The position numbers and the translations under genes are program-made. A DNA stretch of 64,000 bases from SP5GCR1 sp965199685 (lineage in GTDB: Bacteria; Pseudomonadota; Gammaproteobacteria; Poriferisulfidales; Oxydemutatoraceae): positions 2,480,001-2,544,000 of the forward strand of contig OZ241323.1 in the NCBI GenBank assembly GCA_965199685.1, given 5' to 3'. The stretch's first letter is position 1. The number at the start of each line of letters is the position of its first letter. Below the pieces are notes generated by a model, which ran no database searches, was not told the origin of the DNA, and saw only the letters and a list, made by a program, of their open reading frames with translations. Below are positions 36,557-44,323 of this stretch, one piece after another.

Positions 36557-37159
36557 TTATCCTGTGGTACGCCCTATTCCTAACCATGCAGTGAGTTGAT
36601 CTCTAGCCTCGGCGACACCTTGTCCGCTATGTGCGGAGAATAGCTGTAGTGATGCCCGATAATCAGTTAATGCTGCCGATGTTTTTTGCAGGCATCGTTG
36701 CGCTTCGCTGCGTTTTAGTTTGTCGGTTTTGTTCAGAAGAATGTGAAAGGCTATATCATCCAGCCAATGGATGACCTGCCAATCATTTTGCATGAGGGGA
36801 CGGCGGGCATCCATTACGATGACCACACCTCGCAGGCTTTGTCGCTCGGCAAAGTATTGAGTGATGAAGGCAGACCATTTTTTTTGCTCGGATACAGCGG
36901 CGCGAGCATAGCCGTAGCCAGGTAGGTCTACGAGACGTTTGCCCTTTATTACTTCAAAGAAGTTGATGGTTTGGGTGCGTCCTGGTGTTTTGCTTGTTTT
37001 AGCAAGTTTGCGACGAGTGCATATTGCATTCAGTGTGCTTGATTTTCCAGAGTTGGAACGTCCGATGATTGCGACTTCGGCACCGTTATCTGGTGGATAT
37101 TGCTTGGGGCGCACCGCAGACACCATGAATTGTGTTTGCTGGAAAGGATTGTTTTGCAT
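36557..37159 (-). CDS. ysxC: Ribosome biogenesis GTPase YsxC/EngB
   Basis: YsxC/YihA is an essential GTPase needed for assembly of the 50S subunit. The protein has G1 GRSNSGKSS, G2-like TSKTPGRTQTINFFEV, G3 DLPGYGYA, G4 NKTDK and a C-terminal SAHSGQG (G5-like). The ATG at 37159 (MQNNPFQQTQFMVSA) fits the family start better than the upstream ATG at 37177, although neither has a strong ribosome site. The 3' end is the right island repeat: sequence 36572-36609 is duplicated at 26910-26947. The gene itself is intact, so the insertion restored its end. Confidence 0.93.
   Translation of the reverse strand: MQNNPFQQTQFMVSAVRPKQYPPDNGAEVAIIGRSNSGKSSTLNAICTRRKLAKTSKTPGRTQTINFFEVIKGKRLVDLPGYGYARAAVSEQKKWSAFITQYFAERQSLRGVVIVMDARRPLMQNDWQVIHWLDDIAFHILLNKTDKLKRSEAQRCLQKTSAALTDYRASLQLFSAHSGQGVAEARDQLTAWLGIGRTTG
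36572..36609. repeat. Island direct repeat, right copy (inside ysxC 3' end)
   Basis: Begins CCCTATTCCTAACCATGC and ends GATCTCTAGCCT; codes for ARDQLTAWLGIG of YsxC on the minus strand. Matches the left copy at 35 of 38 positions. Confidence 0.85.
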
Positions 37160-37306
37160 TTCTCTGTATGGTCGCATTTGAATCGATAGACATCGGAAAT
37201 TCTAACCTAATTTGTGGTTATGGGGTTACCGTGAATTGGATGGATAAATATTTTAGTTGTGCCGATTGATTTTGATATGTGGTAATATTTCTAATCAACA
37301 AAATAT

Positions 37307-37564
37307 GGGCTGTTGAAAAATAGAACCGCTGTTTGTTACAGTAGCACAAACGGCGTAACATTGTGCAGAACGGGTTGCGTTCGCACAAATAATCCATTTA
37401 TCCATCTCGTTTATGGAAACCACAACTGAGTGGCGCATAGCGGTTGGAATAGTACGAAACGGTACTTTAGGGAGGGCATGTTAGCCCTCCCCTACGGTGG
37501 TTCGCGTAATTATATGGCGCAAGCGGTTGGGTTTGTGCAATAGCGGTACTTTTTCAACAGCCCC
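37307..37564. mobile_element. MITE-like element next to the IS
   Basis: Ends GGGCTGTTGAAAAA (37307) and TTTTTCAACAGCCCC (37564), flanked by ATAT at 37303-37306 and 37565-37568. Inside are the GCTGTTTGT...ACAAACGGC hairpin, the CGTTTATGGAAACCA module and a GGGAGGGC palindrome at 37471-37495. It abuts the left end of the IS, sharing the ATAT. Confidence 0.75.
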
Positions 37565-37568
37565 ATAT

Positions 37569-39249
37569 GGGCTGTTAAAAAATAGAACCATAGAGGTATG
37601 ATGTCAAAACGAAAAAAGAAAAAGCGAAAGAAGAAGTTCCAAGGATCGCCGTATACACCGTATACGATAGAGGCCACTACCGACGAGAGATTGATTCAGC
37701 CTGGTTTGTTGCCACTGGTTGAAGTGCTAGCAGCACTCAAAATTAAGCAACAGGTTGATGCTTTGTTTACTGCGCCAGTTAGCAATCTTGGTCATAGCAA
37801 TAGCAACATCGTCAATACCTTTGTGCTGATGCTCAACAAGGGAGGAGAAGGTCTTGAAGATATCTGCATACTAGACTTCGAAAGAGAGTCGCTTAAGCTA
37901 GCCGGCATTAAACAGATTCCGAAAGCAGATACTTTGGCAAAGTGGTTGCGCCATCATGGCGAGGCAGGAGTACCGCTAATTCACCAGCTCAATCGCACGG
38001 TGATTGCCGAGACCTTGAAGTCGTTGAAAGTAAAGCGTCCCACTTTGGATATAAACACAACTGTCATTTTGGCTAAGAGACCTTATGAGGAGTGGAGGAC
38101 TTTGGAATATTGTGATTTGATGCCGATAATCGGTACGATAGCTGAAAGCGGTCAGGTCATCGCAGTAGAGTCCCAAGACAAGGATGCTCCACCAAACTAT
38201 GATAGTGCCGCTTTTATCAAGGCATGCCAAGCGCAGTTGCCGGATGGGGTGGAGCTAGGGCGTGTGCGCTCAGATAGGATTGGTTATCAAAAGGAATTGA
38301 TTGAAGATCTAGCGCATCAAAACATAGAGTTTATTATTCATGCTAGGATAGACACAGCAATCAGGGAGGTGATTGCGACGGTACCACCAGCGGATTGGAA
38401 ACCTTTGCGGTTAAAAGACGACAGTCTATCGCAACAAAAATGGGTGGCTCGTCGCAGCCATACGATGCAACACAGCGATACCGAATTTGACATCGTCATA
38501 CAACGTTCCCTGAAGAGCGAAGTTGCCGACTTGCCTAATCAAGAAGAGTTGCCGGGACTGTCTGTACCAGCGCAGTCTGAAATCAAGCAGTATGTCTATC
38601 GTGCGATTGCAACTAATATCAAAGGCTTAGATGATGAGCAGATATTACACGAATATAATCAGCGTGGCCCGGATTTGAAGAATCGGATTAGGGAGCTTAA
38701 ATACGACTTTGCAGCAGGTTATCTGCCGTGTAATGATTTTGGTCCCGACTCCCTGTATGTTTGTATATGTGCTTTAGCCTACAATGTGTTTGCACTGATG
38801 CGTGCTAGACTACCGGCGAAGTTTCGTTTTGCCAGAGCGTCCACAGTGCGAGATCGGCTGTTTAGACTACCTCCAGCGATGATACAAAATTGGTGACAAT
38901 GGATGCTCACGATTGAGCTAGTAGGTCACTTGGCGTTATGTTGTGCAGAACTCTTTGCACCATCGAATCATGGTTACCGTAAATAAAATGGATGAATGGG
39001 GCTGTTGAAAAAGTATTTCATGCACCGTAGGGGCAGACTAACATGTCTGCCCGAACGCGTTGTGCCCACATAAACAAAATCGTACGCCATCCAATTCATG
39101 GGAACTAAAACAAGTGGCGCAAGCGGTTCTATTAGTGCAAAACAGGACTTGAGGGCGGACATATGAGTCCATCCCTACAGTTGGTTAACATAAGTTTGAT
39201 GGCGCAAGCGGTTACGTTTGAGCGATGGCGGTACTTCTTCAACAACCCC
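37569..39249 (+). mobile_element. Insertion sequence with IS1380-like transposase; right end uncertain
   Basis: The left end GGGCTGTTAAAAAATAGAACC begins at 37569, directly after ATAT. The transposase occupies 37598-38896. After it, 38910-38951 (CGATTGAGCTAGTAGGTCA then TTGTGCAGAAC) matches the interior of the MITE-like elements. A right end of the inverted type (CTTCTTCAACAACCCC) is at 39234-39249, but no matching ATAT follows, and a separate MITE-like copy may start at 38997. So the left border is fairly clear, the right one is not. Confidence 0.45.
37598..38896 (+). CDS. DDE transposase, IS1380-like
   Basis: The 432-residue protein starts with a very basic stretch (KRKKKKRKKKF). Conserved blocks of the IS1380/DDE group 1 type are present: an N-terminal LPLVEVLAAL, LTLDINTT-like segment (TLDINTTVI, first Asp), VRSDRIGYQKELI (second Asp), and YNQRGPDLKNRIRELKYDFAAGYLPCNDFG with the C-terminal Glu in IRELK. 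Catalytic residues seem intact, so the element may still be active. The tail NVFALMRARLPAKFRF... DRLFRLPP is also typical. Assignment to IS1380 is by pattern memory; IS4-related families are the alternative. Confidence 0.85.
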   Translation: MMSKRKKKKRKKKFQGSPYTPYTIEATTDERLIQPGLLPLVEVLAALKIKQQVDALFTAPVSNLGHSNSNIVNTFVLMLNKGGEGLEDICILDFERESLKLAGIKQIPKADTLAKWLRHHGEAGVPLIHQLNRTVIAETLKSLKVKRPTLDINTTVILAKRPYEEWRTLEYCDLMPIIGTIAESGQVIAVESQDKDAPPNYDSAAFIKACQAQLPDGVELGRVRSDRIGYQKELIEDLAHQNIEFIIHARIDTAIREVIATVPPADWKPLRLKDDSLSQQKWVARRSHTMQHSDTEFDIVIQRSLKSEVADLPNQEELPGLSVPAQSEIKQYVYRAIATNIKGLDDEQILHEYNQRGPDLKNRIRELKYDFAAGYLPCNDFGPDSLYVCICALAYNVFALMRARLPAKFRFARASTVRDRLFRLPPAMIQNW

Positions 39250-39456
39250 AAGATCACTCCAACGTAATGTTTCTTGTGCTACTGCAACAAGCAACGGTTA
39301 TTTGCAACAAATAGCGGGTTTATTCAGTGATAATCGGCGGTTAGTTTTATTGCACCTGACACCTCTTCAGAGGAGGGAATTGATTGTGTCTATTTTTAAG
39401 ATACGCGGTATGAGGGGTGGGCATGTCAGCAACCCACCCCTATACCTGTTAGTAGA
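38900..39456. repeat. Dispersed repeats after the IS
   Basis: Contains the CGATTGAGCTAGTAGG block, a GGGGCTGTTGAAAAAG end at 38997, a GGGCAGAC-TAACAT-GTCTGCCC palindrome (39031-39052), a GGGCGGAC...GTCCATCCC palindrome (about 39153-39176), GATGGCGCAAGCGGTT, a degenerate TTGTGCTACTGCAACAAGC hairpin (39276-39294), and a GGGGTGGG...CCCACCCC palindrome (39414-39440). No gene fits in the 570-base gap. Confidence 0.75.
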
Positions 39457-39469
39457 TTGACAGCCTATA

Positions 39470-39961
39470 TTAATTAGACTCGCCGCATTTACCTTCGCCG
39501 CACTTGCCTTCGGCATCTTTCATGCCTTCGCCGCATTTGCCTTCACCGCACTTGCCTTCGGCATCTTTCATACCCTCGGCACTTGTGTCGTGATGACCAC
39601 AATGACCTTCGGCATCTTTCATACCTTCACCGCATTTGCCTTCACCACACTTGCCTTCGGCATCTTTCATACCCTCGGCACTTTTGTCGTGATGACCGCA
39701 ATGACCTTCGGCATCTTTCATGCCTTCGCCGCATTTGCCTTCACCGCACTGCCCTTCAGCATCTTTCATGCCTTCAGGGACTTTCCTATCTGCGCCACAT
39801 CCGCCTTCTAGGTGACCAGCTGCCAGCATATAGCCGCCGGGTAATTCCTGCACTGAGAAAATGTTGCTTTCGGCTGACACGGCTCCCGCCATCGTCATGC
39901 TTCCTGCTAGAGTGGCAGTTACCAATCTGATTGATTTTTTCAATTTAAAGTCTTTGTTCAT
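39470..39961 (-). CDS. HvfA-like Cys-rich RiPP metallophore precursor
   Basis: The 163-residue protein has a signal peptide (first 30 residues, ending GAVSA) and then NIFSVQELPGGYMLAAGHLEGG followed by a repeat region built of EGxCG units: about seven EGKCG plus EGQCG, two EGHCG and EGGCG, spaced by EGMKDA or HHDKSA. EGKCG repeats after an ELxxGYMLA segment are the mark of HvfA, whose Cys residues are changed by the HvfB (DUF692) and HvfC enzymes into oxazolone-thioamide groups that bind copper. No hvfB or hvfC lies next to it; the only DUF692/DUF2063 pair in the window is bufBC. The tandem units are Gly/His/Cys-rich. Confidence 0.82.
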   Translation of the reverse strand: MNKDFKLKKSIRLVTATLAGSMTMAGAVSAESNIFSVQELPGGYMLAAGHLEGGCGADRKVPEGMKDAEGQCGEGKCGEGMKDAEGHCGHHDKSAEGMKDAEGKCGEGKCGEGMKDAEGHCGHHDTSAEGMKDAEGKCGEGKCGEGMKDAEGKCGEGKCGESN

Positions 39962-40220
39962 AATACATCTCCTTGTAAAGTTATAGGGGGTTGAGCTTTC
40001 TAGTGTATCATATCTAATCTATCGTACAACAAATAGTGCAATATAAATTGAAGGGGATATGCAGAAAGCATATAATGCCTTCTATTATAAATCAGAAAAG
40101 TCTCTTGTTTTATAATCTGTTAGTATGGTTGTGCTTGAAAATCAGAATTGTTTATGCAATATATGCGGTTATTATCTTGTTTAGAACCGAAATTTTTTAT
40201 TAGTATTTTAGGATAAAACT

Positions 40221-41567
40221 ATGGCAACGGAACATAGAAAAATATGTATTGTAGGTATGGGCTATGTCGGTCTGACTTTAGCTGCGATTATGTCTGATCG
40301 AGGTTTTGATGTTTGGGGAGTAGAGAAAAATCCGGACATACTGAAGATGCTTATGCAAGGCAAGCCGCACTTTTTAGAAAAAGGTTTTGAACCGCGTATC
40401 AAAGGTAGCATGAATGCAGGAAGATTGCATTTTTTATCAGAATTATCCGAACTGAATAACGCCCAACAAGAACCTTTGGTTTATATCATCACGGTGGGTA
40501 CTCCACTTAACGATCAAGGCCGTCCTCGCATGGACATGATAGAGTCGGTTGCAAGGGAAATTGCAAATCATATGAACGACGATGCGTTGGTCATATTACG
40601 TTCAACCGTGCAACTGGGCACTACCCGCAAGATTGTTGAAAAAACTCTAGAGCAAAGTGGCAAACAATTCGGGCTTGCGTATTGCCCGGAGCGTACCATT
40701 GAAGGCAATGCAATGGCTGAGCTGGCTGTTTTACCTCAAATTATTGGTGGCTTAACAGAAGCGGCAGCATTGCAAGCAGAGGCGGTTTTTAGAAAAATAA
40801 CACCTACGGTTATTATGGTCTCCTCTCTTGAGAGTGCCGAGATTATTAAATTGCTGGATAACAGTTATAGAGACTTGAATTTTGCAATAGGGAATGAAGT
40901 CGCATTATTATGTGAGGCAGCAGGGCTAGACAGCAGAGAAATTATTGAGGCTGCGAACACAGGTTATGCGAGAACACAGATCTCGGATCCTGGGTTTGTG
41001 GGTGGGCCTTGTTTATATAAGGACCCGCATATTCTACAAGCCTCTCTAGAGGCTTATGGTTATGTGCCGCAGTTGATTAAACAAGGGAGAGCCTTAAACG
41101 AATCTCTTCCCAACTATGTATGCGACCGTCTTGACGATACCGGAATTATTCCCAATAAAGGGAAAGACACCAAAATAAGTATTTTAGGTATGGCATTTAA
41201 GGGGCGGCCTGAAACCGATGATACTCGCGCCTCGTCTAGTTTGGATATTGTTGCATGTTTGAGGCAGCGATATCCCGAAGCGATGATTTGCGGACACGAT
41301 TTTGCCGTCGGTAGTCGGACGATTTCCAATCTAGGGGTAACCCCAGTAGATTTGGAGCAGGCGTTTGATTGCGCATCAGTTATGATAGTCGCAAACAACA
41401 ATAAAAAATATGAATGGATAGATCTGGATGCTTTAACTATGTCTATGGCAACCCCTGCTGCTATTTATGATATATGGTCTGTATTGCCTGCTTACAGAGG
41501 CTTATACTCGGAAAATAAACTAAGGTTTATGCATTTGGGCAACGGTTCCGGATCAAACCCAAGTTGA
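40221..41567 (+). CDS. Nucleotide-sugar dehydrogenase (UDP-ManNAcA/UDP-GlcNAc dehydrogenase type)
   Basis: The 448-residue protein belongs to the UDP-glucose/GDP-mannose dehydrogenase superfamily. It has GMGYVGLTLAAIMSDRG (NAD site, residues 12-28), CPERTIEGNAM, GFVGGPCLYKDPHIL with the catalytic Cys, and a C-terminal ILGMAFKGRPETDDTRASSS. The family oxidises a UDP-sugar C6 alcohol to the carboxylate in two NAD-dependent steps. The substrate may be UDP-ManNAc or UDP-GlcNAc. The epimerase that follows 55 bases later suggests a short surface polysaccharide or glycan precursor operon. Confidence 0.88.
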   Translation: MATEHRKICIVGMGYVGLTLAAIMSDRGFDVWGVEKNPDILKMLMQGKPHFLEKGFEPRIKGSMNAGRLHFLSELSELNNAQQEPLVYIITVGTPLNDQGRPRMDMIESVAREIANHMNDDALVILRSTVQLGTTRKIVEKTLEQSGKQFGLAYCPERTIEGNAMAELAVLPQIIGGLTEAAALQAEAVFRKITPTVIMVSSLESAEIIKLLDNSYRDLNFAIGNEVALLCEAAGLDSREIIEAANTGYARTQISDPGFVGGPCLYKDPHILQASLEAYGYVPQLIKQGRALNESLPNYVCDRLDDTGIIPNKGKDTKISILGMAFKGRPETDDTRASSSLDIVACLRQRYPEAMICGHDFAVGSRTISNLGVTPVDLEQAFDCASVMIVANNNKKYEWIDLDALTMSMATPAAIYDIWSVLPAYRGLYSENKLRFMHLGNGSGSNPS

Positions 41568-41622
41568 TGTCAAATCATACACCCATTGCATTATTTGGCA
41601 TAAAATTCATAGGGTTACATTT

Positions 41623-42621
41623 ATGACCAGCGAGCGAATTTTAGTAACCGGCGGGAGCGGCTTTTTAGGCAGTGCTTTGGTTAAGAAGCTGTTGCGAGAA
41701 GGTTGGCAAGTGCGTGTTTTAGATAATAATTCTAGAGGACATGCGAGGCGTCTTGCCGATGTGATTGACGATATTGATTTTATTGTCGGTGATGTTCGTG
41801 ATTATGCCGTTGTTGAAAGCGCATGCAAGGGAATGGATGTAGTCGCGCATTTGGCCTATATAAACGGCACTGAGTTTTTTTATAGCATGCCGGAACAGAT
41901 TTTAGAAGTCGGCATCAAAGGTGCTTTGAACACCATAGATGCTTGTCTTGCACATAAAATAGATCGCTATTGGATTTTGAGTTCATCCGAAGTTTATCAG
42001 CGGGCAGAAAAGGTGCCTACCGACGAGACCGCATCACTGGTCATTCCTGATGTCCTTAACCCGCGCTACAGCTACGGTGGCGGTAAAATCGCAACCGAAT
42101 TGCTGGCAGTAAATTATGGACGCAAGGCGTTCCGGCAATTAGCGGTTGTACGCCCTCACAACGTATATGGAGCCGACATGGGTTTTGAGCATGTTTTACC
42201 GCAACTGATTATGCGTGCCGCTCGGCTGGATAGAGAGACCCCTAAAGGACAGACCATTGACTTCCCGATTCGTGGCTCAGGTGCCCAAACCCGAGCTTTT
42301 GTATATGTAGATGATTTCACCGAAGGATGCTATACGGCTTTCACCCAAGCCGAAAAATGTTCCTTTTTTCATATAGGCACTATGGACGAAGTGAAAATCA
42401 AAGATGTAGTCTCTATTGTGCTGGGAGTATTTGACAGAAAGGGCAATATCATACCGTCCGAGTCGCCTTCTGGGGAAACAGATCGCCGCTGCCCAGACAC
42501 CGCACGCATACAATCGCTGGGCTATAAACCTAAAACCAATTTGAAGACGGGAATCAAAAAAATGGCAGAGTGGTATATTGAAAATGAAGCACTGTGGCCG
42601 GCCGCTTCTAATATGCCCTGA
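41623..42621 (+). CDS. NAD-dependent epimerase/dehydratase
   Basis: The 332-residue protein is an extended short-chain dehydrogenase: TGGSGFLGSALVKKL (NAD site, residues 8-22), a D-rich second strand VLDNNSRGH, the HLAYING block, and YSYGGGKIATE as the YxxxK active-site pair. It probably acts on a UDP-sugar formed by or feeding the neighbouring dehydrogenase. Family members of this type include UDP-glucuronate epimerases and UDP-GlcNAc 4-epimerase-like enzymes; exact substrate cannot be told. Adjacent spacing supports an operon. Confidence 0.85.
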   Translation: MTSERILVTGGSGFLGSALVKKLLREGWQVRVLDNNSRGHARRLADVIDDIDFIVGDVRDYAVVESACKGMDVVAHLAYINGTEFFYSMPEQILEVGIKGALNTIDACLAHKIDRYWILSSSEVYQRAEKVPTDETASLVIPDVLNPRYSYGGGKIATELLAVNYGRKAFRQLAVVRPHNVYGADMGFEHVLPQLIMRAARLDRETPKGQTIDFPIRGSGAQTRAFVYVDDFTEGCYTAFTQAEKCSFFHIGTMDEVKIKDVVSIVLGVFDRKGNIIPSESPSGETDRRCPDTARIQSLGYKPKTNLKTGIKKMAEWYIENEALWPAASNMP

Positions 42622-42622
42622 T

Positions 42623-43250
42623 GTGGGGCCGTTGAAAAAGTACTGTCATCGCCAAAACGTAACCGCTTGCGCCACCAAATTTATGATAACCACCCGTAGG
42701 GGCAGACTCACATGAGGCTGTTGAAAAAGTGTCTGCATTAGTACATTCCCCTCCTTTGGAGGGGTGGCAGGCCTATGCATTTTGTAATGTATGCGTTTAG
42801 CAATCATGCTATGGTTCTGCACAACGTTACGCCGATTGATTTTGATGCACGTAGTGTTCCTAGTGACCACAATATTCAGATTTCGTACAAAGTTACGCCA
42901 CTTGTGCTACTGCAACAAGTGGCGGTTTCACTCGGCGATAATCGGCGATTCCATCTGACGGGGTGGTTGCAAAGGTTCTGCACAAAGTCACGCCGTTTGT
43001 GCTACTGCAACAAACGGCGGTTCTATTTTTCAACAGTCCCACATGTCCGCCCTAACGCGTTGTTCTTGCAAAAATAATCCATTCATCCATTTCGTTTATG
43101 GAAACCAAAACCAAGTGGCGCGTAGCGGTTGAGTTTGTGCAGGGCGGTACCGTAGGGCAGACATGCAAGTCCGCCCCTACCAATATCATAAATTATGTGG
43201 CATGGGGCGGTTACGTTTCGGCAATCACAATACTTTTTTAACAGCAGCGG
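42623..43250. repeat. Composite repeat region with a nested element
   Basis: Begins GGGGCCGTTGAAAAAG at 42624 and ends ATACTTTTTTAACAGC at 43231-43246, probably the ends of an older element. It includes GTAACCGCTTGCGCCA, an ATTTATGATAACCAC module, a GTAGGGCAGACATGCAAGTCCGCCCC palindrome (about 43153-43179), and a nested element at 42714-43040. The gene-free gap is 630 bases. Confidence 0.8.
42714..43040. mobile_element. MITE-like element, nested
   Basis: About 327 bp, ends GAGGCTGTTGAAAAAG and TTTTTCAACAGTCCC, flanked by ACAT at 42710-42713 and 43041-43044. It interrupts a GGGGCAGACTCACAT/GTCCGCCCT palindrome. It holds hairpins of three stem types, CGCCGATTGA (42828, incomplete), CGCCACTTGT...ACAAGTGGCG (42896-42924) and CGCCGTTTGT...ACAAACGGCG (about 42991-43018). 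Confidence 0.85.
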
Positions 43251-43252
43251 TT

Positions 43253-44323
43253 CTAGTTTGCAGCTGCAGTGTGTGCAGCAAAATATTCGTGAACCGTTTC
43301 TATTAACACTTGTAGATTGTCGGGATTGGTTGTCGGATAAATGCCGTGTCCCAAGTTAAAGATATGTCCCGAACCTTCCCCGAAAGCATCAAGCACCTTA
43401 AGCACTTCGTTGCGCACAGCGTGTTTGGATGCAAGTAAGATTGAGGGATCTAGATTACCTTGCAATGCGACTTGTTTTCCTACTCTACGCTTTGCTTCAC
43501 CGATATTAACCATCCAATCTAAACCTATCACATTGCATCCGGTGTCTGCCATTTTTTCCAGCCACAGACCGCCGCCCTTGGTGAACAAGATCACCGGCAC
43601 ATCTGAGCAACCTTGATTCTTGAACTCAGTTATCAGCTTTTGCATAGGCGCAAGAGAATATTCCAAATAATGTTCGTGCGCCAACACACCACCCCAAGAG
43701 TCAAAAATCATCACGCATTGGCAACCTGCTTTTGCTTGTGCCGCAAGATACGAAGCACCTGCGGTTGCAAGCAAATCCAGCATACCCTTAAACGAACCGG
43801 CATGATCCAGCATCATTTTTTTCACCAAAGCAAAACTATGTGTTCCTCTACCTTCTATCATATAAGTCGCTAGTGTCCATGGGCTACCAGTAAAGCCGAT
43901 TAACGGTATACGCCCATCCAGTTCCCTACACACCATAGCTATCGCTTCCATCACATAATGAAGATCTTCGTCGTCGGGTATGCGCAATTCGTCGGCTTGC
44001 TTCTCGTCGCGTATGGGGTGCTTGAAAAAGGGACCGCGGTTTTCTTCAAAGTCAAGTCCTAACCCCATCGCATCCGGAATGGTTAAAATATCCGAGAATA
44101 TAATCGCTGCATCTAAAGGGTAGCGTTCAACCGGTTGCAGTGTGACTTCGCAGGCAAGTTCGGGTGTTTTGCAAAGATTCAAAAAGTGTCCTGCCTTTTC
44201 ACGCACCCGACGATACTCGGGTAGATATCGGCCTGCTTGGCGCATAATCCACACCGGCGTTCTATCTACGGCACGGTGTGCAATGGCATCCAAGAGGCGG
44301 GTGTTGGTATGCGCTTTAGTCAT
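43253..44323 (-). CDS. hemE: Uroporphyrinogen decarboxylase
   Basis: HemE removes four carboxyls from uroporphyrinogen III in heme synthesis. The 356-residue protein has the family signatures WIMRQAGRYLPEYR near the N-terminus, IIFSDILTIPDAMGLGLDF, GFTGSPWTLATYMIEGRG, CQCVMIFDSWGG and VIGLDWM. Length is normal. The ATG abuts the gltD stop with no gap, so it is cotranscribed with gltD. Confidence 0.95.
   Translation of the reverse strand: MTKAHTNTRLLDAIAHRAVDRTPVWIMRQAGRYLPEYRRVREKAGHFLNLCKTPELACEVTLQPVERYPLDAAIIFSDILTIPDAMGLGLDFEENRGPFFKHPIRDEKQADELRIPDDEDLHYVMEAIAMVCRELDGRIPLIGFTGSPWTLATYMIEGRGTHSFALVKKMMLDHAGSFKGMLDLLATAGASYLAAQAKAGCQCVMIFDSWGGVLAHEHYLEYSLAPMQKLITEFKNQGCSDVPVILFTKGGGLWLEKMADTGCNVIGLDWMVNIGEAKRRVGKQVALQGNLDPSILLASKHAVRNEVLKVLDAFGEGSGHIFNLGHGIYPTTNPDNLQVLIETVHEYFAAHTAAAN

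Larger units (their letters stand above)
26910..36609. mobile_element. Defence island bounded by a 38-bp duplication of the ysxC 3' end
   Basis: The direct repeats (26910-26947 and 36572-36609, 35/38 identical) bracket res, mod and a 1199-residue gene, all on the minus strand. Duplication of the 3' end of a housekeeping gene at both ends of an insert is the classic mark of site-specific integration or of recombination between diverged ysxC copies. No integrase or transposase gene is present between the repeats, so the mover is missing or acted in trans. Confidence 0.65.

Noticed and set aside
37178..37306. Gap upstream of the IS as part of the ysxC island
   Set aside because: The right island boundary is inside ysxC at 36572-36609; no repeat of the island end was seen here.
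39583..39930. Open frames on the plus strand opposite the HvfA-like gene
   Set aside because: They are antisense readings of the EGKCG repeat; the minus-strand frame has the signal peptide and ribosome site.
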